Source: Turicibacter sp. TJ11 (lineage in GTDB: Bacteria; Bacillota_I; Bacilli_A; MOL361; Turicibacteraceae). Taken from it: a stretch of DNA of 64,000 nt. This document shows positions 15,310 to 23,810 of the stretch, one piece after another. The stretch's first letter is position 1. Each line of letters begins with the position of its first letter. The position numbers and the translations under genes are program-made. Below the pieces are notes generated by a model that saw only the letters and a program-made list of their open reading frames with translations, did no database searches and was not told where the DNA came from. The stretch spans positions 2,259,780 to 2,323,779 of the forward strand of contig NZ_CP069349.1 in assembly GCF_021497505.1 (NCBI RefSeq), in the 5' to 3' direction.

Positions 15310-18144
15310 ATGAAGTTGAAGCAACTCTTTTTATTTGGATTATCTTTTATATTTTTTATTGCAACCGTTGCTTTTGGAACCCAAACAGTAAACGCAGAAG
15401 TAGCTAAATCAAAATCGATTTATAAATATATTCAAGCCATACGTGAGATGCCTTATCTTCCAGCTAATTATCAATATGTTGATTGGAAAGATAAAGCAAC
15501 CAAGTTTAATGATCTGTTATTTGATATGAATAATCATGATTTAATGTTTGGTGAGGCAGTTTCTGAAAATACTGGGCGGGAAACACTTGGAATCGTGACA
15601 TATACTGACGAGAAAAGAGATACAAAAACAACTCAAGCTTTAACTTTAATGAGTGCTTTATTATCTGCTGAAAAGTTAAATAAAGAAAGCATTGGACAAG
15701 ATAAATTACAAGAACTTGTTCAGTTTGTTGAAGCGTATTACAATATTCAAAATGGTGAAGGAACACTTTTGAACTATCAAGATATAGATAGTACCGAACT
15801 AAGTTTTTGGCAACAAATTTATCCAGCCTTAATGTATTTTATGTTAATGGATCGTTATGAAGCCACGATTGACTCGGATGCTATGCTTCGAAACATTGCT
15901 GATACTTGGTATGAGGTAACGATGGATTTAGGTGGCAGTGATGGAATTGTTGATTTTGGATATACAGGTTACGATTTTCAAAATAAAAAACCATTTGATA
16001 ATGGTGAGTGGACTGAACCAGATGCAGCTGCAGGGGTAGCGTTGCTTGAGTATTATGCATTTCAAAAGTTCAATGATCGAAAATATATGAAAGCAGCAAG
16101 CTTATGCATGAACTATCTAGATGAATTTCAACGTAATCCAGGTTATGAGTTACTGTATCTGTATTTACCTTACTTATCAGCAAGATTAAATGCGGTTGAA
16201 GATTATAACTTTAATACAGCTAAGTATATGGAGTTTTTCTTTACACAAAGTGATTATCGACATGAATATGGTGTCTTAAAAGAGGGCTATGGAGCAGGTT
16301 TAATTGGAGAACGTACACAATATGGAGGTTCACCTTATTCTTTTCAAAGTATAGTAGGGGCAACTGCTTTAGTTCCTATGTTAAAATATGATCAACGTTA
16401 TGCGGTTGAGGTGGGAAAATATTTATTAAATCTGACTCAAAATTTAAATCTCTTTTATGAGATTAATGATCCGACTTATCAAGATTTAATTCCGACTGAA
16501 AAAGTAGAGAAGAATCGTGAAACTAGTGATCAAAAGTTATCAGTATTAAGTGGTACTTATTTAGGATTATTAGGTGCGATGATTGAGCCAACTAATATCG
16601 ATGGAATTTTGAAAGTAGATTTAAATACGAATGAGTACTATATTGATGAAGCCAGACAATATCCTAGCTTCTTAATGTTTAATCCACATAAAGATGAAAA
16701 GACTGTAAAATATGAGATTCAAAGTGAGGGTAAAGTCGATTTATATGATATGGTCAGTCATAGTTTTATCGCACAAAATGTAATGAATAAAACAGAGATT
16801 AATATTAAATCTACTGATGCGGTTATTATTTTAGAAATTCCAATCGAAGCGGGAGATAATCAATTTAAAATTGACCGAAAAGTAGAACGTAGTGTCACAG
16901 CAAATGTTAAGGCATCCGTAAATATTATCGGTATCTCAGAATATGAACCGATTGCTGATAACTATCCGATTGATTTAGAGATTAAATCAACCGATGATAC
17001 AGCTGTTTCTAACATTACGATTTATGTTGATGGAAAGCCTGTATTTAAAAACGTCACTTATACAAAGCCGTATACTGTTGAAGTTGAGAAATTAGCTAAT
17101 GGTTACCATATTTTAGAGGCTGAAATCACAACAAATACGGGAGCGAAAGATCATTCGTATGCTCGAATCTTTATTCAAAAAGAGGATGATCCATATATCA
17201 TTAATGATCATGCTCATGATATTGCTAATTGGAGTTCTTATCAAAATGGATATGCCAACCTCATTGAGGAAAATAAAGAGATTCGAATTGGAGGAGCAAC
17301 TGGTAGTGGTGTGATTAGTCAGCCATTTGAGATTGATTTTAGTCAAGTTCCTATGCTTGATTTACAAGTGGGTGGTTTCACAGGTCCATGGTCTTTGATT
17401 GTTAAAGATGCAACGAATAATCAACATTTTTATTTACTACATAATTGTACGGAATCAGGCCATATTATTGTCCCTATTAACTATAATTTAAACAAGTTAA
17501 ATCCAAGCACGTTTCATTTATTAGGAAAACATGAGATTCAACTAGCAATTGTAACTGATGAAGATGATCAGGAAGTTGTTTTACAAAATGTTCGTATTTT
17601 TAATCAAGGATTACAGCCATTAGAAGAACGTCAGTGGAAACAATCCTTTACCACTCAAAAAATTACTCACTGGCAGTCTCGTTTAAATGCATTAGCTAAA
17701 ATTAATTACTATCATGGAACGGCTAATGTTCTTAATTTAAATCCTGATGGAAATGGTGGGATGCAAACGGGGTATTTTGAAGTTGATTTAACTAAAAATC
17801 CTCAATTTAAGATTAAAGTTCAAGAAGTTGATGAACTTTGGTCATTACTTGTTTATGTAGAGAGTAGTGATCGAGGTTATTATTTACAATATCCAACTGA
17901 TAAGACTGGAACATTTACTTATGACATTGATAAAGTTTTAGAAAAGGCGATACCTAAAGAAGAGCTAGACAATCATTTGAATCTTCAGTTTTGGGTCGTT
18001 TCAAATGGTCAGTACGGTTCAGAAGTCAAGTTAGATTATTTACGAATGGAATATTCGAAAAATTGGCTTGAAATCCTAGCTATTGGAGGAATTGCTTTAC
18101 TGAGTGTGATAGGAATTTGTGTTAACTTAAATAAAGATAGATAA
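15310..18144 (+). CDS. Large exported protein with C-terminal membrane anchor, function unknown
   Basis: 944 residues. A signal peptide covers about residues 1-31 (ending TVNAEV). A helix-rich region to about residue 460 resembles alpha/alpha-toroid carbohydrate enzymes (EWTEPDAAAGVALLEYYAFQ, EGYGAGLIGERTQYGG). An Ig-like unit follows at about 545-620 (ITIYVDGKPVFKNVTY). Two jelly-roll-like repeats of about 130 residues then share the pattern of a beta strand plus WSLIV or WSLLV. A final helix (ILAIGGIALLSVIGICVNL) anchors the protein, ending KDR. The layout suggests a surface polysaccharide-acting or binding protein. No catalytic residues can be named and I do not recognise the family. AGGTG precedes the ATG. 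Confidence 0.75.
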   Translation: MKLKQLFLFGLSFIFFIATVAFGTQTVNAEVAKSKSIYKYIQAIREMPYLPANYQYVDWKDKATKFNDLLFDMNNHDLMFGEAVSENTGRETLGIVTYTDEKRDTKTTQALTLMSALLSAEKLNKESIGQDKLQELVQFVEAYYNIQNGEGTLLNYQDIDSTELSFWQQIYPALMYFMLMDRYEATIDSDAMLRNIADTWYEVTMDLGGSDGIVDFGYTGYDFQNKKPFDNGEWTEPDAAAGVALLEYYAFQKFNDRKYMKAASLCMNYLDEFQRNPGYELLYLYLPYLSARLNAVEDYNFNTAKYMEFFFTQSDYRHEYGVLKEGYGAGLIGERTQYGGSPYSFQSIVGATALVPMLKYDQRYAVEVGKYLLNLTQNLNLFYEINDPTYQDLIPTEKVEKNRETSDQKLSVLSGTYLGLLGAMIEPTNIDGILKVDLNTNEYYIDEARQYPSFLMFNPHKDEKTVKYEIQSEGKVDLYDMVSHSFIAQNVMNKTEINIKSTDAVIILEIPIEAGDNQFKIDRKVERSVTANVKASVNIIGISEYEPIADNYPIDLEIKSTDDTAVSNITIYVDGKPVFKNVTYTKPYTVEVEKLANGYHILEAEITTNTGAKDHSYARIFIQKEDDPYIINDHAHDIANWSSYQNGYANLIEENKEIRIGGATGSGVISQPFEIDFSQVPMLDLQVGGFTGPWSLIVKDATNNQHFYLLHNCTESGHIIVPINYNLNKLNPSTFHLLGKHEIQLAIVTDEDDQEVVLQNVRIFNQGLQPLEERQWKQSFTTQKITHWQSRLNALAKINYYHGTANVLNLNPDGNGGMQTGYFEVDLTKNPQFKIKVQEVDELWSLLVYVESSDRGYYLQYPTDKTGTFTYDIDKVLEKAIPKEELDNHLNLQFWVVSNGQYGSEVKLDYLRMEYSKNWLEILAIGGIALLSVIGICVNLNKDR

Positions 18145-19742
18145 TAAAAAATACCGATAGTTATCCGAGGCCACTGAAAAAGGAGCTTATTATTTATAAA
18201 ATAATAAGCTCCTTTTTCTTTATTCTCTATCATATCCATTTTTTGTATGAGATCCAATAAACCTATCTGAAAGATAGCTTGTTTTTCTGTCACTAACTTC
18301 ACTATTCTCTTCGTATTAACGACAAAAGCTGTTAAATAAGCTTGAATTTTCATGCCGAAAAGTCTCGCGAATTTACATGTTTGAAATCCGTGAGACTGTT
18401 TTAACTCGGCATTTTTCGCCTCAATTTTATAACGTTGTTTTTTCCTATTCTTAAATTCATTTGTCTTCTGATAGTCGATGGCTTTTTGATTAATGTCCGA
18501 TTTAAGGGTCATAGAATAGGTTTTCGACTTAGCCCCTGGTCGATAACATCCATCTCTTAAAGGACAATGCTTACATTTTTCTATCTCAAAGTAATAAGTT
18601 AAACTTTGATTCTTTTTTTGATTTTTCTTTCCTGTACGGGCTTTTCTGACACTTAAATGTCCAGCTGGACATCTCATTTGACCCGCATCTTTATTATATT
18701 CAAAACCTTCAACTTCTCTTTTTCCACCATTTAAGACGATGGGATTTAACGGCGTAACAGCCGTTATATTTTCTTGCTCCATGTACCCTAAGTTCTCTTT
18801 ACTTGAATAGGCGGCATCCGCTAAGACTTCTTTCACTTCTATCCCGTTCTTTTTTGATTTTTCAACCAATGTTTTCAAATACTTTCCATCACTGACTTCA
18901 CCCGTGGTCACTTCAATCGCTGTCATGAGACGCTCCTCCGTGATGGCTAGATGTGTCTTATATCCGGCAAACGCCTCAGTTTTAGATTTATAACCCATTT
19001 TAGCTTCTGGATCTGAGACAGAAAGAATGGCTTGGTAGGTTCGATTTTTTAGGATATCTAACGCTTTTTCTCTCGCTTCTTGAATCTGTCTATTTTTATC
19101 TTGATAGCGATGAGAAAACTCTATTAATTCTTGAGTATAAATGACCTCTTCTTCAAGTGAAGCAGTGGAATGAAGCTTTGGAGGAACATGATCCTTCACC
19201 TCAGGAACGTAACGATAAAGTTGTTTTCGGATATTTTTAGAAACCTCTCTTAAATTCTCAATGGGAGTTTTAACTTTATACCGACTTCGTGTATGTGTGG
19301 CATCCATGATCAGTGTCTTTGATGGAATTAAGTTCTTTTGAATCGCTTGGTTAATCACTTCACCTAATAAATCCTCTAAGATGTCCTCCTGATTTAATCT
19401 CAGTTTTCTGAACTTAGTTAAGGAAGACGGATGCATGAGTGGATCTTCGGGGTCTAAATTCAAAAAGTATTTATAAGCCATATTGACTTGAGCCTCTTGA
19501 ATGACACGCTCATCCGACAGATTGTAAAGCATTTTAAGGAATAATAACTTAAACATGACTTCAGGAGAATAGGCAGGACGTCCATAATCAATGGAATAGT
19601 TCACGCCAAGTAGTGGAGTCACAAACGAAAAATCAATGTGTTCATGGATTAAACGTAACGGATGATTTTTTGGAATAATTTTATCGTATAAGGGATGTCC
19701 TTGAGAAAGATTTAAGGATAATTGTTCAAAGTCTTTAATCAT
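18036..19742 (-). CDS. IS1182-family transposase, C-terminus reading into flanking DNA
   Basis: A 568-residue frame. The N-terminal DUF772-type domain is HPLRLIHEHIDFSFV through YGRPAYSPEVMFKLLFLK. The DDE region includes LIMDATHTRSRY, EVLADAAYSSKENL and the cysteine-containing segment CKHCPLRDGCYRPG. The C-terminal part is RYKIEAKNAELKQSHGF. GGAGG lies 8 bases before the ATG. No stop occurs before the element's end, so the last 42 residues (after QWPR) are encoded by chromosomal sequence, overlapping the 3' end of the surface-protein gene. Whether this tail is made or harmful is unknown; a terminator hairpin lies within the final IS codons. Confidence 0.9.
   Translation of the reverse strand: MIKDFEQLSLNLSQGHPLYDKIIPKNHPLRLIHEHIDFSFVTPLLGVNYSIDYGRPAYSPEVMFKLLFLKMLYNLSDERVIQEAQVNMAYKYFLNLDPEDPLMHPSSLTKFRKLRLNQEDILEDLLGEVINQAIQKNLIPSKTLIMDATHTRSRYKVKTPIENLREVSKNIRKQLYRYVPEVKDHVPPKLHSTASLEEEVIYTQELIEFSHRYQDKNRQIQEAREKALDILKNRTYQAILSVSDPEAKMGYKSKTEAFAGYKTHLAITEERLMTAIEVTTGEVSDGKYLKTLVEKSKKNGIEVKEVLADAAYSSKENLGYMEQENITAVTPLNPIVLNGGKREVEGFEYNKDAGQMRCPAGHLSVRKARTGKKNQKKNQSLTYYFEIEKCKHCPLRDGCYRPGAKSKTYSMTLKSDINQKAIDYQKTNEFKNRKKQRYKIEAKNAELKQSHGFQTCKFARLFGMKIQAYLTAFVVNTKRIVKLVTEKQAIFQIGLLDLIQKMDMIENKEKGAYYFINNKLLFQWPRITIGIFYYLSLFKLTQIPITLSKAIPPIARISSQFFEYSIRK
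18177..18218. terminator. Terminator hairpin at the left end of the IS1182 element
   Basis: AAAAAGGAGCTTATTAT pairs with ATAATAAGCTCCTTTTT, with T-rich exits on both strands. It lies within the last codons of the transposase frame. Confidence 0.8.
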
Positions 19743-19781
19743 GATGAGCCTCCAAAAATGTCATTAGTCAAGTCATTATAT

Positions 19782-19838
19782 CACAAAAAAAGGAAAACAC
19801 TGAAACCCTTCAGGCTTCAGTGTTTTCCTTTTTTTGTG
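19782..19838. terminator. Hairpin at the right end of the IS1182 element
   Basis: Two perfectly complementary 23-base arms (19782-19804 and 19816-19838; core GGAAAACACTGAA) flank an 11-nt loop. It lies between the right IS end and the transposase start and should stop transcription entering from outside. Confidence 0.85.
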
Positions 19839-19970
19839 AGTTGTTTTTCAGTGCTCTCAGTTATCCTATCGGTATTTTTATATTAATTTAGATAAATTTT
19901 GTAGAGGTTTGACACTTAAAGGCTGTTATTTCTAAAATTATGGTAAAATAATAGCGGGGGTGGAACCTTA

Positions 19971-20762
19971 ATGATTATTAAAACAGAAATCATTGATTCT
20001 TTTTTAGAGCATGGTAATTTAAACATGGTTAAAGATCATTGGATCTATCATTCGATTATTCCAGGTGAATATATATTTGAAGAACCATCATATGTTAATA
20101 AAGAGCTTGTCGTTCATTTATATGAAGCAATTCAAAATAGATTATATAACTTCAAACCTTTAAATGAAGGATTATGGCATAAAATATTTCAAGGCATGAG
20201 TATTCCTGATACTACAGCTATTTATTTAATTGCAGGAGCACCTAAACCTTATGATGGATTTGTAAGGGAAGATCAATCAGGAATGCGTTGCATTATTTTA
20301 GATTTAGTCCGTTTATGTACGTATGCTGATCGTTTAGAAGAGTTAGACTATATTGCCACTGACTTTTTGACACATGAATTAGCTCATGTCTTAATTAGTG
20401 AAAAGTATCCATACTATAAGCATTCACCGAAAGTTGATGTTTTAAAACAACTCGTTTTTGATGAAGGGATTGCGCATTTCTTATCTTATAAAGAAGATGT
20501 TTTATCATTAGACTGGCATACAGAGCAGATGAATAATAGACGAGAATCTGTCTATCAAAAGCTACGATATTATTTAACACAAGAAAACTCGCTCACGCAA
20601 GAGGCGTTTCTAAAAGCAAATACCGGTTCGTTTTGGGATAAATATGCCTCTATTTCAGGAATGTTTGCGGTTATTTCTTATTGTGAACAAGGCGGTAAAC
20701 TTGAAGAGTTGTTAGATCAAGGACCTGATGTCTTAATTGAAATTATTGAAAAAGGTATCTGA
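19971..20762 (+). CDS. Putative zinc metalloprotease-like protein
   Basis: 263 residues, no signal peptide. It contains a gluzincin-type zinc motif HELAH (in TDFLTHELAHVLI), followed about 33 residues later by DEGIAHF, whose Glu would be the third zinc ligand. The rest is not recognised; substrate and role are unknown. GGGGGTGG lies just upstream of the ATG. It is the first gene beyond the IS1182 insertion and probably has its own promoter (TAAAAT near 19943). Confidence 0.65.
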   Translation: MIIKTEIIDSFLEHGNLNMVKDHWIYHSIIPGEYIFEEPSYVNKELVVHLYEAIQNRLYNFKPLNEGLWHKIFQGMSIPDTTAIYLIAGAPKPYDGFVREDQSGMRCIILDLVRLCTYADRLEELDYIATDFLTHELAHVLISEKYPYYKHSPKVDVLKQLVFDEGIAHFLSYKEDVLSLDWHTEQMNNRRESVYQKLRYYLTQENSLTQEAFLKANTGSFWDKYASISGMFAVISYCEQGGKLEELLDQGPDVLIEIIEKGI

Positions 20763-20782
20763 TTATATCAGATACCTTTTTT
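20749..20782 (+). terminator. Terminator of the metalloprotease-like gene
   Basis: AAAAGGTATCTGA pairs with TCAGATACCTTTT around TTATA and overlaps the stop codon. Confidence 0.9.
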
Positions 20783-20785
20783 ATG

Positions 20786-22450
20786 TCAGACTTCCATGAT
20801 AATAGGGAAGATACTTGGACGACGCTTTGTTTTTTCGTATAAGTAACGTTCAAGCGCCTTTTTAATTCGATTTTTCATCACAAGGATTTCATTTGTTTCA
20901 TTAGAAAGTAATGATTCGATCTCTGTTTCAGTTATTTCTTTGACTTCATTCATTAAGTCTTCTGACTCTTTAACATAAACGAAACCACGCGTTACGACAT
21001 ATGGTTCACTGATCAGTGTTTTGCTTTCTTTATCAATTGTTGCTACAACAATAAGCATTCCACCTTCAGCAAGCATTCGACGATCACGTAAAACAACATT
21101 TCCAACATCACCAACACCAATTCCATCGACTAGAATGTCTCCCGTACGAACACGACCGTTAATTTCTGCACTATGTTTAGTTAATTCTAAAACTTGACCT
21201 GTGGATAATACACGAATATTATCTTTAGGAATACCTACTTTTTGGGCAAGATTTTTGTGATGAACGAGGTGACGATATTCACCATGAACAGGCATGAAGA
21301 ATTTTGGATGAGTTAGTCTAAGAATTAGCTTCAGTTCTTCTTGGCAAGCATGTCCTGAGACATGAACAGCTTCTAAATCTTTGTAGATAACGTTACATCC
21401 TTTTCGATAAAGCTCATTGATGACGCGCCCGATAAGTTTATCATTTCCAGGAATAGGAGAGGCTGAAATAATAAATAAATCATTTGGCTTTAGTTTAATA
21501 TAACGATGATTTGAAAAAGCGATACGTGCTAAAGCCCCCATTGGCTCTCCTTGACTACCGGTAACAATCAGAGTAAGTTCATCATCTGGAACTTGATTGA
21601 TGTTGTTAATATTAACAAGCTGATCATCATCGATATGTAGATAACCAAGTTCAGTCGCAACACTTGAGATGTTTTCCATGCTACGTCCACTAAAAGCGAC
21701 TTTACGATTGTAGCGGGATGACGCATCAATAATTTGCTGCATTCGATGGATATTAGAAGCAAATGTGGCGACAATAATGCGTCCTGTTGCATGTTCAAAT
21801 AATTTAGTAAATGTCTCGCTAATAGCTTGCTCAGACATTGTATATCCTTTACGTTCAACATTTGTACTATCTGACATTAAAAGAAGAATACCTTCTTTTG
21901 CAAGTTCAGAAATACGTTCAAAGTCCATTGGTTCATTATCAATAGGAGTTAAGTCAATTTTGAAGTCACCCGTGTGAAAGATAATTCCTGCAGGAGTATG
22001 AATGGCTAATGAACAAGAATCAGCAATACTGTGAGTATTGCGAACATATTCAATCCCTAAGTGATTAAAGGACGTAATTTCACGAGGTTTTACGATGTTT
22101 AGTGACGACGTTGAAAGTAGGCCATGTTCTCTTAGCTTTGTTTCAATTAACCCAATCGTAAGCTTCGTTCCATAGATAGGAATATTAATTTGTTTTAAGA
22201 TGAATGGAATCGCTCCGATGTGATCTTCATGTCCATGAGTAATAAAGATTCCTTTAATTTTTGATTCATTCTCAATTAGATAAGTAATATCAGGAATAAT
22301 TAAATCAACCCCATACATGCTTTCATCTGGGAAGGCAATTCCACAATCAATGACGATGAGTTCATCTGCATATTCAATGGCTGTCATGTTTTTTCCAATT
22401 TCACCTAAACCACCGAGTGGAATGACTTTAAGTTTTTGTGTTTCTTCCAA
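20786..22450 (-). CDS. rnj: Ribonuclease J
   Basis: About 554 residues. The metallo-beta-lactamase domain shows LGGLGEIGKN, the zinc motif HGHEDH near residue 75 and HTGDFKID. The beta-CASP domain contains SDSTNVERKGYT and ATFASNIHR, and HVSGHACQEELK lies further on. RNase J has 5'-3' exonuclease and endonuclease activity in mRNA decay. TTG 22450 is chosen because GAAGG lies 8 bases before it; the alternative GTG at 22459 overlaps that ribosome site. Whether it corresponds to J1 or J2 of B. subtilis is not decided. Confidence 0.93.
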   Translation of the reverse strand: MEETQKLKVIPLGGLGEIGKNMTAIEYADELIVIDCGIAFPDESMYGVDLIIPDITYLIENESKIKGIFITHGHEDHIGAIPFILKQINIPIYGTKLTIGLIETKLREHGLLSTSSLNIVKPREITSFNHLGIEYVRNTHSIADSCSLAIHTPAGIIFHTGDFKIDLTPIDNEPMDFERISELAKEGILLLMSDSTNVERKGYTMSEQAISETFTKLFEHATGRIIVATFASNIHRMQQIIDASSRYNRKVAFSGRSMENISSVATELGYLHIDDDQLVNINNINQVPDDELTLIVTGSQGEPMGALARIAFSNHRYIKLKPNDLFIISASPIPGNDKLIGRVINELYRKGCNVIYKDLEAVHVSGHACQEELKLILRLTHPKFFMPVHGEYRHLVHHKNLAQKVGIPKDNIRVLSTGQVLELTKHSAEINGRVRTGDILVDGIGVGDVGNVVLRDRRMLAEGGMLIVVATIDKESKTLISEPYVVTRGFVYVKESEDLMNEVKEITETEIESLLSNETNEILVMKNRIKKALERYLYEKTKRRPSIFPIIMEV

Positions 22451-22625
22451 GTTTAACACCTTCTTTAGTTAGAGTTGTTAGTATTATTATAATTGCATTA
22501 TCAAAACATATACTTGTCTAAAGAGATGAAAGGTGGAGAGATGTTTAAAATCACATAAGTGCTTAATTTTACTTACGTTAATATAGATAAAGCCACTATA
22601 TTTTTATATAAATCATTTATGGAAT

Positions 22626-22655
22626 AAAAAAAGCCATCTTAGGAATGGCTTTTTA
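22626..22655 (-). terminator. Terminator of the GntR-type gene
   Basis: AAAAAGCCAT pairs with ATGGCTTTTT around a 7-nt loop. The T exit is on the minus strand, overlapping the stop codon. Confidence 0.85.
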
Positions 22656-23381
22656 AACAGTTAGTTCAACAACATATTTGTATTTATCTGAACGGTAGTA
22701 GGTTGTTGTGTATTCAATATTACGATTATACTGATCTTGACTAATACGTGTACGCTTTAACACGGCATCATTAATAGAAATTTCTAAAGCCTCACTAATC
22801 AGTTGATCAGCTAACATGGCCTCGATATATTCTTCTGCATGCGTGATTTGAATGTTTTGTGCAGCTAACAATTGATAAAGGGATCCGTAAAGTTCGGCAT
22901 CAACTGGAAGATTTAAAAATCCAGGCACGTATGAGATGGTGTACATGATAATATCGTTATTAACCATGCGAATACGACTTAATTTTAAAACCTGTTCGTT
23001 TGAATTGATATTTAATGCTGCTGCTACCGTTTCATCTGGTGTAACGAGTGAAACATTAATTTGTTTATTTTTTAAAACTAATCCCTGTTCTTGCATTTTT
23101 TGAGTAAAGCTTTTGACCGTTGATAACTTATCGGCAATAGCGCTTGATAAAACAACGGTTCCCTTTCCACGACCACGTTCTTTTCTTAATAAACCCTCAT
23201 TTACTAATTCATTTACAGCCTGACGAATCGTCATACGGCTAACCCCAAACATATCTTCTAGCTCATTTTCGGATGGAATCGTACTTCCTACTGCGTATTC
23301 TTTATTAATAATCTTATGTTTTAAGATATCTTTAATTTGTAAATACAGTGGCTTAGAGTCTTTTGAGCGGTCAAGTACCAT
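22653..23381 (-). CDS. GntR/HutC-family transcriptional regulator
   Basis: 242 residues. The winged-helix domain is at residues 8-75 (YLQIKDILKHKIINKEYAVG, VSRMTIRQAVNELVNEGLL). A UTRA effector domain covers about 90-240 (EEYIEAMLADQLISEALEI). NagR/YvoA-type regulators have this layout and sense sugar phosphates; the ligand here is unknown. The start at 23381 follows AGGAGGAG; the annotated frame extends 7 codons further without need. No target operon is adjacent. An inverted repeat upstream may be an autoregulatory operator. Confidence 0.88.
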   Translation of the reverse strand: MVLDRSKDSKPLYLQIKDILKHKIINKEYAVGSTIPSENELEDMFGVSRMTIRQAVNELVNEGLLRKERGRGKGTVVLSSAIADKLSTVKSFTQKMQEQGLVLKNKQINVSLVTPDETVAAALNINSNEQVLKLSRIRMVNNDIIMYTISYVPGFLNLPVDAELYGSLYQLLAAQNIQITHAEEYIEAMLADQLISEALEISINDAVLKRTRISQDQYNRNIEYTTTYYRSDKYKYVVELTV

Positions 23382-23415
23382 AAAATCTCCTCCTATTTTC
23401 ATAAAGTGATATCAT

Positions 23416-23448
23416 TAAATCATATCATAATGTTTTTTATATGATTTA
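23416..23448. promoter_or_regulatory. Inverted repeat, possible operator of the GntR regulator
   Basis: TAAATCATAT and ATATGATTTA are perfect inverted copies spaced 13 bases apart, 35 bases before the regulator's start. Position fits autoregulation; no protein-binding evidence exists. Confidence 0.4.
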
Positions 23449-23464
23449 TCAATACTCTTAATTG

Positions 23465-23501
23465 TTTAAACTAAAAACATAAGCATGTTTTTTAGTTTAA
23501 A
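23465..23501. repeat. 16-bp hairpin without terminator tail
   Basis: TTTAAACTAAAAACAT pairs with ATGTTTTTTAGTTTAAA (one extra T) around AAGC. Neither side has a T run, so it is more likely a DNA-level palindrome or an RNA structure than a terminator. Confidence 0.5.
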
Positions 23502-23720
23502 ACCAAATTTATCATCTATCATTAAGTCAATCACATGAACATGGTTAAATAGCTTAAAAGTTACCGTTCGTACCAAATGGATTAATTAAAATGAATGTCT
23601 CATTTCATTCTAACCCTTTAAAATACGAAAATCTAATCATTTACTTTATCTTATTTATGTTGGTTTAATATTAGACGAAATAAACGTGATGATTATGGGA
23701 TGTTATAAAAGATAGAAATA

Positions 23721-23758
23721 AAAAAGGTAGGATCTTAATAAAATGAGGTCCTACCTTT
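23721..23758 (-). terminator. Terminator of trkH
   Basis: AAAGGTAGGATCTT pairs with AGGTCCTACCTTT around a short loop, with a T run on the minus strand. It ends about 50 bases after the gene. Confidence 0.8.
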
Positions 23759-23810
23759 AATTTACCATATAAAAATGCTTTCATTGTATAAAAATGTTCA
23801 AATTCATAAA

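Larger units (their letters stand above)
18165..19860 (-). mobile_element. IS1182-family insertion sequence
   Basis: 1696 bp. The terminal inverted repeats CCGAGGCCACTGAAAAA and CTGAGAGCACTGAAAAA match at 14 of 17. They are flanked by a 4-bp direct repeat TTAT (18161-18164 and 19861-19864). It carries one transposase gene on the minus strand, plus a hairpin terminator near each end. The element looks complete and recent, since the target site is still perfect. Confidence 0.88.
18146..19879 (+). other. Terminator of the surface-protein gene, split by the IS element
   Basis: The left arm AAAAATACCGATAG (18147-18160) and right arm CTATCGGTATTTTT (19866-19879) are exactly complementary over 14 bp. 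Without the IS and one target copy they would close a 5-nt loop, TTATC. The element thus entered the loop of the intrinsic terminator. Confidence 0.85.
23382..23810. other. Gene-free region between the GntR regulator and trkH
   Basis: About 430 bases. It contains a 10-bp inverted repeat close to the regulator gene (23416-23448), a 16-bp hairpin (23465-23501) without a T exit, and the trkH terminator (23721-23758). No coding frame is supported. Confidence 0.5.
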
